Positions 7,357 to 14,701 of a DNA stretch of 14,701 bases are shown piece by piece. The position numbers were made by a program, and so were the translations under genes. How positions within the stretch are numbered: the first letter of the stretch is position 1; each line of letters opens with the position of its first letter. Source of the stretch: Lentimicrobiaceae bacterium (GTDB lineage Bacteria > Bacteroidota > Bacteroidia > Bacteroidales > Lentimicrobiaceae); assembly GCA_028697695.1 (NCBI GenBank), contig JAQVEI010000013.1:1-14701 (forward strand). The letters run 5' to 3'. Under the pieces are notes generated by a model that saw only the letters and a program-made list of their open reading frames with translations, was not told where the DNA came from and searched no databases.

Positions 7357-7364
7357 CAAATTTA
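7357..7364 (-). promoter_or_regulatory. Possible internal -7 promoter element before the DUF2520 gene
   Basis: The minus strand reads TAAATTTG, an exact match to the Bacteroidota TAnnTTTG box, 6 bases before the ATG at 7350, in the 35-base gap after ccmF. A transcript from it would be leaderless or nearly so. No -33 element is evident at the right spacing, and in this AT-rich gap the match may be chance. Confidence 0.25.
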
Positions 7365-7385
7365 CAAAATACCGCCTTAAAAAAA

Positions 7386-9743
7386 TTATTCGGCTGCAAT
7401 CCGGGCTTTGCGCGAACGTTTAAACACTCCGATGGTTATGCCTAGAAACATAATGATACTTCCCGTCCAAAGAATAACTATATAAGGGAAGTATAAAATA
7501 CGTACCACAATGTAATTGGTTTGTTTTTCGTATAATCCCACCTGAATGGTACCCGGCTTTTGAGAAATATTTTCGAACTTAAGCCTGGCGTTTCCCCGGT
7601 TAAGATCTACAAAACTACCTTCCACAAAATTATTTTCGAGGGTGTATGTCAACACATCACTTTTAACCGAATCATTCTCCCTCCACCCTAGCAATGCACT
7701 GATGGTCAGATTATTCAACACACTATCGTAGGCGGTTATGTATAATGAGTCCAGGGCAACCATCAATCCATTAACATCCAGTGTGTCGCCTGTTTTAAAA
7801 TCTGCCGTTCCGCTTTGCGCGTATCCATCGGCCATTACTTTTGAAGGCTCTTCTGCAAAAGTGATAAACATGTATATATCTCCCCTTAACATATTCCGGG
7901 TATCGGGATTGTGCACATTACCCATCATCGAATTATACTTGATGGTAGGCTCAAGCGTAAATTTTTTGTAAAACTCGCCATCATCTCCTTTTTCCAGAAA
8001 ATCTACCTGATGAAATACTTCATCACGCTCTATGCGCTGACCTGAGTAATTCACATAATAATCGCCGATAGCTTTTGGTTCATTTTGCACAAGAATAGAA
8101 TTTTCACCGGCAGGTCCCTCACGCGAAAGTGTTTCGACATTGGCAAATGTGAGCAACACACCCAGCAGGAAAATACCGAACCCCAAATGCGTGACACCGG
8201 CACTTGTATTGCTTTTACCGGCAGTAAAGCGAAGCACATAGGCAATGGACGAGAGGATAACAAAAACAATACTGAACAAGAAAACAGCGTGCATTATATG
8301 CATATTCCTGTCAATAAAAAATCCGGCAATGGCTGCCACCAAGGCTATAATTGCAGGATAAATGATATTACGCAGAAATGCTTTTAGATCATTACGTCCA
8401 TAGGCAACATACTGGGCAATTCCCAGTAAAAGGGCTATAAGCAGGGCAAAGGGCATTTGCCAGGTATTATAAAAGTTAACGACATCGGTTGGAGCAGCCA
8501 TCTTTGTGCCCATCAACTTATTAATCACCGGCAAAGAAGTAGTAGCGATTACCTGAAATGCAGACAACAAAATTACGATGGCTCCGTAAAGCATCAGGAA
8601 TTCACGCGAAAAGAAGTTAGGCAAATCGTTTACTTTCAGCTTTTTACGGCGTTTAATCAAAAGATACACCGGGAACACCGTAAAAATCAACAAAAATGTC
8701 AGAAGCTGAAAACTGCGGCCGTCATCTCCAAAGGCATGCACCGAGGTTTCACCCAATACACCGGACCGGGTGAGATAGCTGGCATAAATCACCATAATAA
8801 AACTGAGGGCAATAAATATATAAGTGCCATAGTAATATTTATCCCTTTTATAGGTGAGCAACATATAATGCAATGCAGCTACCATTACCAACCAAGGGGT
8901 GAGAGAAGCATTTTCAACCGGGTCCCATGCCCAGAAGCCGCCAAAAGTGAGTGACTGATATGCCCAGGCGCCACCCATAATCAAACCGGTACCCAACAAA
9001 CCAATAGCCAGCAGAAGCCAGGGAAGGGATGGTTTAAGCCAATAGCGCTTATCACCTTCCATTAGTGAGGCCATAGCATATGCATACGGAAAAATGGCTG
9101 AGGCATAACCCATAAAAAGCATAGGCGGGTGAATAACCATCCAGGGGTTCTCAAGTAAAGGATTGAGACCGTTGCCATCCATGATGAACTGCATATAGTT
9201 GGGATTGTGGAAAAATGTATTTTCCATATTTTCACCAACATTCCGAAGCAGGATAAATGGATCGCTGCCTATCGGAATACCGGCAAACTGAACCCCAAGA
9301 AGCATAGTAACCAGTATGATTTGAGCTACAATAACCACCGACATTACCCCGCCCTCGAGACGCCGGGCAGTTAACATGGCACCTATCCCAAACAGGCCAA
9401 TAAAAATTGCCCACAATAAAAAACTGCCTTCCTGACCTGCCCAAAAACTTGAAACAATAAACTTATCCGGCATAAGCCTGGACGAATGTTTAAAAACGTA
9501 GGCGTATTCAAAAAAATGGTTAAATATCAGATAAAACAATATAAGTCCTATGCCAACGATGGCAGCCGTTTGAAGGCTGTAGAACAGCCGTCCAAGGGTA
9601 CGCGCCAAAGAATTTCTGTTATTTTTAGCCAGTTTTATGTAATAAAACAAACCTCCCAGACCGGAAAAAAGAGAAAGGTAAATTAAAATACGTCCAATAA
9701 GACCGGGTAAAATATGCTCTCCAATGTAGGCTATTTCGTTCAT
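7386..9743 (-). CDS. ccmF: Cytochrome c haem lyase subunit CcmF (CcsA/CcmF family)
   Basis: A polytopic membrane protein of about 785 residues that ligates haem to the CXXCH motif of apocytochrome c on the periplasmic side (System I maturation). Hallmarks in order: WAGQEGSFLLW (101-111), GLNPLLENPWMVIHPP (192-207, haem-ligand candidate His205), the WWD motif GGFWAWDPVENASLTPW (268-284), His292, and TRSGVLGETSVHAF (325-338, His336). A large soluble, presumably periplasmic segment lies between the penultimate and last membrane helices near the C-terminus. It is longer than E. coli CcmF (about 647 residues). The WAGQEGS and NPLLENP motifs favour CcmF over CcsA or CcmC. The longer frame starts at TTG 9788; the ATG at 9743 begins directly before the first membrane segment. 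It heads the minus-strand run that continues into DUF2520, kdsC, ubiA-like and maf. No other ccm gene is in the window. Confidence 0.92.
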   Translation of the reverse strand: MNEIAYIGEHILPGLIGRILIYLSLFSGLGGLFYYIKLAKNNRNSLARTLGRLFYSLQTAAIVGIGLILFYLIFNHFFEYAYVFKHSSRLMPDKFIVSSFWAGQEGSFLLWAIFIGLFGIGAMLTARRLEGGVMSVVIVAQIILVTMLLGVQFAGIPIGSDPFILLRNVGENMENTFFHNPNYMQFIMDGNGLNPLLENPWMVIHPPMLFMGYASAIFPYAYAMASLMEGDKRYWLKPSLPWLLLAIGLLGTGLIMGGAWAYQSLTFGGFWAWDPVENASLTPWLVMVAALHYMLLTYKRDKYYYGTYIFIALSFIMVIYASYLTRSGVLGETSVHAFGDDGRSFQLLTFLLIFTVFPVYLLIKRRKKLKVNDLPNFFSREFLMLYGAIVILLSAFQVIATTSLPVINKLMGTKMAAPTDVVNFYNTWQMPFALLIALLLGIAQYVAYGRNDLKAFLRNIIYPAIIALVAAIAGFFIDRNMHIMHAVFLFSIVFVILSSIAYVLRFTAGKSNTSAGVTHLGFGIFLLGVLLTFANVETLSREGPAGENSILVQNEPKAIGDYYVNYSGQRIERDEVFHQVDFLEKGDDGEFYKKFTLEPTIKYNSMMGNVHNPDTRNMLRGDIYMFITFAEEPSKVMADGYAQSGTADFKTGDTLDVNGLMVALDSLYITAYDSVLNNLTISALLGWRENDSVKSDVLTYTLENNFVEGSFVDLNRGNARLKFENISQKPGTIQVGLYEKQTNYIVVRILYFPYIVILWTGSIIMFLGITIGVFKRSRKARIAAE

Positions 9744-9792
9744 ATGTATATGGTTATTAGTGGGTAATGAGATTAAAACGACAAACAACCGC

Positions 9793-9822
9793 GGCTCAGT
9801 CCACTCCTGTCATTTTTGAGCC
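9793..9822. repeat. Short inverted repeat in the divergent ccmF / GNAT intergenic region
   Basis: GGCTCA (9793-9798) and TGAGCC (9817-9822) form a perfect 6-bp stem with an 18-base spacer, about 50 bases upstream of the ccmF start. It could be an operator or leader hairpin, but six base pairs can occur by chance. Confidence 0.25.
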
Positions 9823-9843
9823 ACTAAAATACAATACTTTCTC

Positions 9844-9874
9844 TTGCTTTTATGGAAAAGTTACTTCATCTTTG
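9844..9874 (+). promoter_or_regulatory. Putative Bacteroidota-type promoter for the GNAT-like gene
   Basis: TTG at 9844-9846 is followed, after 20 bases, by CATCTTTG at 9867-9874, which differs from the -7 consensus TAnnTTTG only at the first base. The spacing fits the -33/-7 layout of this phylum. Transcription would begin near 9880, downstream of the ATG at 9852 but upstream of the ATG at 9927. This supports the shorter gene start. Confidence 0.45.
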
Positions 9875-9926
9875 TTCAAAATCTCATTTAACCGACTTTA
9901 CATCACATCATCTTCAATACCATTCT

Positions 9927-11069
9927 ATGGAAATTGATATTATTGAAGTCAGCAACAAGAAACAACTACGCACTTTTATAAACCTGACGGCCAAAATTCA
10001 TCACGACGATCCTTACTGGCTTCCGCCGGTGTATGCCGATGAATGGAATTATTTTAATCCTTCAAAGAATAAAGGATTCAACCATTGCGAAACCATACTG
10101 TTACTGGCATTTCATCAGGGAAAAGCTGTAGGACGAATCATGGGTATCATTCACAGAAGCTACAATCAACTCACCAGCGAAAGAACAGCGCGTTTTAGTC
10201 ATTTTGCCTGTTTTAACATGCCCGAAGTAGCCTCTGCCTTATTGAGCAACATCGAAAAATGGGCAATTAATCATGGTGCGGACATGGTAGCCGGCCCCTA
10301 TGGATTTTCTGACAAAGATCCCCAGGGTTTTCGTATTGAAGGATTCGATGATCTACCTCAGTTGATTGACATTGCATGCAATCATCCATACATGGTTGAT
10401 CTTACGCTGGCAAATGGTTATTCACCTATGATAGATTGCATGACATACCGCTTCAACATTGATCTGGTGTTACCTGACATTTACAAGCGTGTACAGCAAA
10501 GGGTGTTGAATGGGAACCGGTTCAGGATGCATGAATTTACCCATAAAAAAGAGCTGAAAAAACAAATCGTGCCTTTTCTCAGGCTCGTGAACCAGACTTA
10601 CAGCAATTTATATGGTTTTTACCCCATGAATGAAGTGGAAATGCACGATTTGGCAGACAGATACATGCCGGTGCTTGATCCCCGGTTTATAAAAACGGTA
10701 ACCCACAATGATGAACTGGTGGCTTTTATCGTTGGCGTACCCAATATGAGCGATGGCGTTCGCCGCGCCAAAGGTAAACTACTCCCTTTCGGCTGGTATC
10801 ATATTTTAAAAAGCATGCGCAACGCCTCCCAGCTCGATCTTATGCTTGGCGCCATAAAGCCTGAACATCAGGGACTGGGTCTGGAAATATGCATGGGAAT
10901 GCTCATGCTGGAATCTGCCAGAGTGGCGGGGATTAAAAACATAGAAACCCATTTGATATTGGAGTCAAACACCAGGATGCGCGCTGTGGTTGAGCGTATT
11001 GATGCTAAAGTAGTAAAAAGATTTAGGGTTTTTCAAAAAAAACCAAGTCCGGGCCGTCGCAATAGCTAA
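9927..11069 (+). CDS. GNAT-fold acyltransferase-like protein, YghO-like
   Basis: About 380 residues, the only plus-strand gene. The N-terminal part (IIEVSNKKQLRTFINL, then HHDDPYWLPP at 25-34) and the central signature GPYGFSDKDPQGFRIEGFD (123-141) identify, from memory, the uncharacterised YghO-type family with a C-terminal GNAT acetyltransferase fold. The acyl-CoA-binding loop is probably in IKPEHQGLGLE (310-320), which only partly fits the Q/R-x-x-G-x-G/A pattern. The substrate is unknown. The frame is open from ATG 9852, but homologues begin near the LRTFI segment, the extra 25 residues look unlike protein, and a promoter-like pair predicts a start site between the two ATGs; 9927 is therefore chosen. 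The gene is divergent from ccmF and converges on eno, so it is monocistronic. No T-run follows on its own strand. Confidence 0.85.
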   Translation: MEIDIIEVSNKKQLRTFINLTAKIHHDDPYWLPPVYADEWNYFNPSKNKGFNHCETILLLAFHQGKAVGRIMGIIHRSYNQLTSERTARFSHFACFNMPEVASALLSNIEKWAINHGADMVAGPYGFSDKDPQGFRIEGFDDLPQLIDIACNHPYMVDLTLANGYSPMIDCMTYRFNIDLVLPDIYKRVQQRVLNGNRFRMHEFTHKKELKKQIVPFLRLVNQTYSNLYGFYPMNEVEMHDLADRYMPVLDPRFIKTVTHNDELVAFIVGVPNMSDGVRRAKGKLLPFGWYHILKSMRNASQLDLMLGAIKPEHQGLGLEICMGMLMLESARVAGIKNIETHLILESNTRMRAVVERIDAKVVKRFRVFQKKPSPGRRNS

Positions 11070-11070
11070 A

Positions 11071-11100
11071 AAAAAATCCCCGGCTAGTTACAACCGGGGA
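11071..11100 (-). terminator. Rho-independent terminator of eno
   Basis: A perfect 7-bp stem, TCCCCGG (11077-11083) with CCGGGGA (11094-11100), with a 10-base loop. On the minus strand it is followed by an uninterrupted run of T (complement of the A run ending at 11076), 24 bases after the eno stop codon. On the plus strand the downstream side is AAATAG, so it should not act as an efficient intrinsic terminator for the GNAT gene. Confidence 0.85.
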
Positions 11101-11124
11101 AATAGTATTGTTGATTACCAGCTA

Positions 11125-12414
11125 CTATCGGGCATATTTAAAATCTTTTCCAAGATATTTCGCGGTTGAGCCAAGAATCTCTTCTATACGAAGCAGTTGA
11201 TTGTATTTGGCTATCCGGTCGGTACGGCTGGCTGAACCGGTTTTTATCAATCCGGTATTCAATGCCACTGAAAGATCAGCTATGGTGGTATCTTCAGTTT
11301 CACCCGAACGGTGACTCATTACCGCGGTATAACCGTTGCGATAAGCCATATTAACCGCTTCAATGGTTTCGGTGAGCGTTCCGATTTGATTAACCTTTAC
11401 CAGTATGGAGTTGGCTACACCTTTGTCAATACCCATCCGCAAACGTTTTGAATTGGTCACAAACAAATCATCACCCACCAGTTGAACTTTTTTGCCCATT
11501 ACTTCCGTCATTTCTTTCCATCCATCCCAATCATCTTCAGCCATTCCGTCTTCTATCGAAATTATGGGATACTTATCTGTCCATTCTTTCCAGTAACTAA
11601 CCATTTGAGAGGATGTAAGTTTGTCTCCGCTTGACTTTTTAAGGTGATACACCTTTTCATCTTCCAGGTAGTATTCAGAAGAGGCGGGGTCGAGCGATAA
11701 GAATATATCTACTCCGGGTTTGTATCCGGCTTTTTCAATGGCTCTCAGTATTACCTGAATTGCTTCCTCATTGGATTTTAAGTTTGGAGCAAAGCCTCCC
11801 TCATCTCCAACATTGGTAGAATACCCGGCTTTTTTTAACACCGATTTCAGGTTATGAAACACTTCGGTACCCATGCGCAGCGCTTCCGAGAATGTGGGTG
11901 CACCAACAGGCATAATCATAAACTCCTGAAAGTCGATGGCATTGTCTGCATGAGAACCTCCATTAATAATGTTCATCATTGGAATGGGCAGGGTGTTAGC
12001 GTTAACACCACCTACATACCGAAACATAAACTGGTTTGATTCCTGTGCAGCAGCGTGAGCTACAGCCAGCGACACGCCAAGCATTGCATTGGCTCCCATG
12101 TTTGACTTGTTGGGTGTACCGTCAATTTCAATCATACGCTGATCGATAGCGTTTTGCTCGAATACCAGGTAACCTTTAAGTTCTTCGGCAAGTACCTTAT
12201 TTACATTATTTACAGCTTTGCGCACGCTTTTACCAAGATAGTAGCTCTCATCACCATCGCGCAACTCCACTGCTTCATGCACTCCGGTGGAGGCGCCGGA
12301 AGGAACGGCGGCCCGGCCCAATATGCCGTTACTGGTATAAACATCCACTTCAATAGTGGGATTCCCACGTGAATCAAGAATCTGGCGGGCCAACACATTT
12401 ACAATTGAACTCAT
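11125..12414 (-). CDS. eno: Enolase
   Basis: A complete 429-residue phosphopyruvate hydratase, converting 2-phosphoglycerate to phosphoenolpyruvate in glycolysis. Starting at ATG 12414 gives the canonical N-terminus SSIVNVLARQILDSRGNPT; a longer frame opens at TTG 12438 and is rejected. Recognised catalytic features are the mobile loop SGAST (39-43), His155 in GGSHADN, Glu164, Glu205 in VGDEGGFAPN, the Mg2+ ligands Asp242, Glu288 (SIEDG) and Asp315 (VGDD), the general base Lys340, the SHRSGETED motif (367-375, His368) and Lys391 in KTGSASRTDR. Nothing is missing. It lies 105 bases downstream of rplQ behind a hairpin and has its own strong terminator, so it is probably a single-gene transcript. 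No exact TAnnTTTG box was found in the gap. Confidence 0.99.
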   Translation of the reverse strand: MSSIVNVLARQILDSRGNPTIEVDVYTSNGILGRAAVPSGASTGVHEAVELRDGDESYYLGKSVRKAVNNVNKVLAEELKGYLVFEQNAIDQRMIEIDGTPNKSNMGANAMLGVSLAVAHAAAQESNQFMFRYVGGVNANTLPIPMMNIINGGSHADNAIDFQEFMIMPVGAPTFSEALRMGTEVFHNLKSVLKKAGYSTNVGDEGGFAPNLKSNEEAIQVILRAIEKAGYKPGVDIFLSLDPASSEYYLEDEKVYHLKKSSGDKLTSSQMVSYWKEWTDKYPIISIEDGMAEDDWDGWKEMTEVMGKKVQLVGDDLFVTNSKRLRMGIDKGVANSILVKVNQIGTLTETIEAVNMAYRNGYTAVMSHRSGETEDTTIADLSVALNTGLIKTGSASRTDRIAKYNQLLRIEEILGSTAKYLGKDFKYAR

Positions 12415-12458
12415 AGTATTCTTTTTTTGATTAAACAATAAACTTTTTCGTGTACCTT

Positions 12459-12497
12459 AAAACAGAAAGAGGACAAAGTATAGGCTACTTCATCCTC
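12459..12497 (-). terminator. Hairpin terminator of the ribosomal operon, between rplQ and eno
   Basis: On the minus strand GAGGATGAAGTA (12497-12486) pairs along all 12 positions with TACTTTGTCCTC (12480-12469), two of them G-U, around the 5-base loop GCCTA. It is followed by the T-rich TTTCTGTTTT and preceded by an A run. The same DNA read on the plus strand has two A-C mismatches, so the fold favours the minus-strand RNA. It starts 23 bases after the rplQ stop codon. The T tract is interrupted, so read-through into eno is possible. Confidence 0.7.
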
Positions 12498-12519
12498 GGA
12501 GATTTTTTTGAAACAAAAG

Positions 12520-13089
12520 CTATGCTTTTGGCTCAGTATTTTCTGATTCAGTTTCGCCGGTAGTGTCTGTCTGTTCCGGTTTAACCTCTTTGGTTGCCGA
12601 AGCCTCTTCGGCTTTTACCCCGGCAGCTTTTGGAGCTTTTGCCTTAGCACCACCTTCAGCTTTCGACTTACCTGAACGACCACGGCGTGTCGTTTTTACT
12701 TTAGCCGTTTCTTTCGTGCCCAGCATCACCTCATTATAATCCACCAGCTCCATCATCCACAATTCAGCATTATCGCCAAGCCGTGTACCGGTCTTTAAGA
12801 TGCGGGTATAGCCTCCCGGACGGTCGGCAACCTTTACTGAAACTTCTCTGAAGAGCTCGGTAACCGCTTCCTTGTTGTTCAGATAGCTAAACACTTCGCG
12901 TCTTGAGTGGGTAGTATCATTTTTTGAACGGGTAATCAGAGGCTCAACATAGGTACGCAATGCTTTGGCTTTGGCAAGCGTAGTGTTGATGCGCTTATGC
13001 AGAATGAGCGAGGAAGCCATATTGGAAAGCATGGCCTTACGGTGAGCACTCGTTCTTCCGAGGTGATTTAATTTCTTTCCGTGTCTCAT
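12520..13089 (-). CDS. rplQ: 50S ribosomal protein L17 with long charged C-terminal tail
   Basis: Residues 1-124 are a standard L17: MRHGKKLNHLGRTSAHRKAM at the N-terminus, NMASSLILHKRINTTLAKAK (23-42), LITRSKND, and RILKTGTRLGDNAEL (96-110) followed by MELVDYN. L17 sits near the peptide exit tunnel of the large subunit. The remaining ~65 residues are low-complexity: first basic and Ala/Lys-rich (TTRRGRSGKSKAEGGAKAKA), then acidic (Glu, Thr, Ser), making the protein 189 residues against about 127 in E. coli. C-terminal extensions of L17 are common in Bacteroidota. The start is 6 bases after the rpoA stop, with AAGGA just upstream within the end of rpoA. Confidence 0.98.
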   Translation of the reverse strand: MRHGKKLNHLGRTSAHRKAMLSNMASSLILHKRINTTLAKAKALRTYVEPLITRSKNDTTHSRREVFSYLNNKEAVTELFREVSVKVADRPGGYTRILKTGTRLGDNAELWMMELVDYNEVMLGTKETAKVKTTRRGRSGKSKAEGGAKAKAPKAAGVKAEEASATKEVKPEQTDTTGETESENTEPKA

Positions 13090-13095
13090 TTTATA

Positions 13096-14088
13096 TTAAT
13101 CCTTATCAAGTTTATATTTTGAAATGTTCATCCCGAACTCAAGATTTTTCGCCTTAACCAAATCTTCCAACTCGGATAACGACTTCTTACCAAAGTTACG
13201 GAACTTTAAAAGATCATTTTTATTGTACGATACCAACTCACCCAAAGTTTCCACGTCGGCAGCTTTCAAACAATTGAGCGCTCTGACCGAAAGATCCAAA
13301 TCAACCAGGCGGGTTTTCAGCAATTGGCGGATATGCAGGGATGTTTCATCAAACTCTTCGGTAACCGCTTTTTCTTCGGTATCCAGGGTGATTTTTTCAT
13401 CAGAAAAGAGCATAAAATGATGAATCAGAATCTTAGCAGCTTCTTTTAATGCATCTTTGGGATTTATTGATCCATCGGTTACCAATTCAAGAATCAGCTT
13501 TTCGTAGTCGGTTTTTTGTTCAACACGGAAATTCTCAATGGTATATTTTACATTCTTAATGGGGGTATGGATAGAGTCAACAGCTATGGTATTCAATGGA
13601 GCATTGGCCTGTTTGTTTTCTTCAGCCGGTACATACCCTCTGCCTTTATCCACTGTAATGTCTAAAGTAAGCTTAACGGAGTTTTCCATGTGACAGATAA
13701 CCTCTTCGGTATTTAGCACCTGAAAAACCGACAAATATTTATTCATTTCGCCGGCTTTAAACACATTTTGCCCCGAAATAACGATACGCGCTTTTTCGGT
13801 TGTATCATTATCCAGCAACCTTTTAAACCTCACCTTTTTAAGGTTGAGGATAATATCGGTAACATCTTCTACTACACCTTTAATGGAGGAAAACTCCATT
13901 TCAACCCCTTCAATTTTCACCGAAGTAATTGCAAATCCTTCGAGTGATGAAAGCAGTATTCTTCTTAGGGCGTTGCCAATGGTAATACCAAACCCGGGTT
14001 CGAGAGGCCTGAATTCAAAAACACCTTTTGAATCATCAGCTTCGACCATAATCACCTTTTCAGGTTTTTGAAATGCTAATATAGCCAT
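13096..14088 (-). CDS. rpoA: DNA-directed RNA polymerase subunit alpha
   Basis: A complete 330-residue alpha subunit. The N-terminal domain (about 1-235) carries the dimerisation and assembly segment PLEPGFGITIGNALRRILLS (28-47) and DKGRGYVPA (147-155). An acidic linker (about 236-250, TEEKAVTEEFDE) leads to the C-terminal domain (about 252-320) with two helix-hairpin-helix-like elements: LDLSVRALNCLKAADVETLG and LLKFRNFGKKSLSELEDL. Arg269 and Asn272 correspond to the E. coli UP-element-binding residues Arg265 and Asn268, so promoter upstream contacts should be kept. It lies between rpsD (41-base gap) and rplQ (6-base gap), the standard order. Confidence 0.99.
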   Translation of the reverse strand: MAILAFQKPEKVIMVEADDSKGVFEFRPLEPGFGITIGNALRRILLSSLEGFAITSVKIEGVEMEFSSIKGVVEDVTDIILNLKKVRFKRLLDNDTTEKARIVISGQNVFKAGEMNKYLSVFQVLNTEEVICHMENSVKLTLDITVDKGRGYVPAEENKQANAPLNTIAVDSIHTPIKNVKYTIENFRVEQKTDYEKLILELVTDGSINPKDALKEAAKILIHHFMLFSDEKITLDTEEKAVTEEFDETSLHIRQLLKTRLVDLDLSVRALNCLKAADVETLGELVSYNKNDLLKFRNFGKKSLSELEDLVKAKNLEFGMNISKYKLDKD

Positions 14089-14129
14089 AAACTCTTGCTC
14101 TTACGTGAAAAAAAATAAAACTGCAATCT

Positions 14130-14701
14130 TTATTTGGAGTACAACTCAACAATGAGCTGCTCTTTTATATTTTCCGGAATATCTTCCCGCATAGGCAGGC
14201 TTACAAATTTCCCGGTTAGGAGATTGCCGTCCCATTCCAGCCATGGATAAGCGTTGCGACGGGCTGCCAGAGAATCCTGAATCACTTCCAATGACTTGGA
14301 TTTTTCCCTTACTGCAACAATGTCACCCACCTTTAACTCATAGGAAGGAATGTTGACCACCGAACCATTTACTGTAATGTGGCGATGTGTTACCAGTTGT
14401 CGGGCAGCACTCCGGCTGGGAGCAATCCCCAGGCGATACACCACGTTGTCGAGACGCATCTCGATGAGTTGAAGTAATATTTCTCCGGTAACGCCTTTTT
14501 TGCGACTGGCTTTATGAAAAGTATTCTTAAACTGTTTTTCAAGAATACCATAAGTATATTTGGCTTTTTGCTTCTCCTGAAGCTGTGTGCCATATTCTGA
14601 AAGTTTCTTGCGCCTTTTTGAGTTTCCATGCATACCCGGACCATAATTCTTTTTTTCAAAAGCTTTATCCGGACCATAAATAGGATCCTTAAATTTGCGT
14701 G
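14130..14701 (-). CDS. rpsD: 30S ribosomal protein S4, 5' end outside window
   Basis: The frame continues from the TAA at 14130-14132 to the window edge; 189 residues are visible and about a dozen N-terminal residues are missing compared with the usual ~202. The first visible part, RKFKDPIYGPDKAF and YGPGMHGNSKRRKKLSEYG, is the S4 N-terminal domain; no zinc-binding Cys cluster is seen in it. The S4 RNA-binding domain follows (MRLDNVVYRLGIAPSRSAAR, ITVNGSVVNIPSYELKVGD). S4 nucleates assembly of the 30S body and, in other bacteria, represses its own operon. An internal ATG at 14633 gives a shorter frame but would cut off conserved sequence and is not the start. Confidence 0.98.
   Translation of the reverse strand, partial: RKFKDPIYGPDKAFEKKNYGPGMHGNSKRRKKLSEYGTQLQEKQKAKYTYGILEKQFKNTFHKASRKKGVTGEILLQLIEMRLDNVVYRLGIAPSRSAARQLVTHRHITVNGSVVNIPSYELKVGDIVAVREKSKSLEVIQDSLAARRNAYPWLEWDGNLLTGKFVSLPMREDIPENIKEQLIVELYSK

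Noticed and set aside
8457..8954. 165-codon plus-strand open frame opposite ccmF
   Set aside because: It lies wholly antisense to the conserved WWD and haem-ligand region of ccmF; its translation is Gln/His/Lys-rich without recognisable motifs.
9744..9788. Longer ccmF frame from TTG 9788
   Set aside because: The extra 15 residues do not resemble the family N-terminus, the start is TTG, and an ATG at 9743 directly precedes the first membrane segment.
12415..12519. Remnant of carA between rplQ and eno, expected from the order I recall in Flavobacteriia
   Set aside because: The 105-base gap holds only a hairpin and leader sequence; no coding remnant is visible.

Overview
The window is chromosomal DNA of a Bacteroidota (Bacteroidetes) bacterium. 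Four things point there. The ribosomal block ends in rpsD, rpoA, rplQ and is followed by eno. A partial PEP/pyruvate-binding protein with tandem receiver domains sits at the left edge. Start codons lack clear Shine-Dalgarno sequences and several lie near TAnnTTTG-type -7 elements. A large secreted repeat protein ends in the dockerin-like module common in this phylum. No rRNA, tRNA, CRISPR array, insertion sequence or phage gene was seen. Genus cannot be read from the sequence.

Layout, left to right: (1) <1-571, minus: 5' part of a PEP/pyruvate-binding-family protein whose first receiver-like domain lacks the phosphoacceptor Asp. (2) 572-925: gene-free, with a promoter for gene 1, an imperfect inverted repeat, and a terminator for gene 3. 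(3) 926-4183, minus: a 1085-residue secreted protein with about 4.5 copies of a ~170-residue repeat and two C-terminal calcium-loop (dockerin-like) motifs. (4) 4448-9743, minus: a tight co-directional run read as ccmF, a DUF2520 Rossmann protein, a KdsC-type phosphatase, a UbiA-family prenyltransferase and maf. (5) 9927-11069, plus: a YghO-like GNAT-family protein, the only plus-strand gene, divergent from ccmF. (6) 11125-12414, minus: enolase with a strong terminator behind it. (7) 12520->14701, minus: rplQ, rpoA and rpsD, the 3' end of the large ribosomal-protein operon, closed by a hairpin before eno.

Functionally, the right side is core transcription, translation and glycolysis. The central run is an envelope and housekeeping cluster: cytochrome c haem ligation (CcmF), Kdo synthesis for LPS (KdsC), an isoprenoid transferase (UbiA) and nucleotide clean-up (Maf). 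Its short gaps (8-base overlap to 35 bases) suggest co-transcription. The left side is the accessory part. The repeat protein is the least explained and most interesting gene here. Annotated starts differ from the longest reading frames for five genes (ubiA-like, DUF2520, ccmF, GNAT, eno), because the longer frames begin with TTG, overlap a neighbour, or extend past the family's usual N-terminus.
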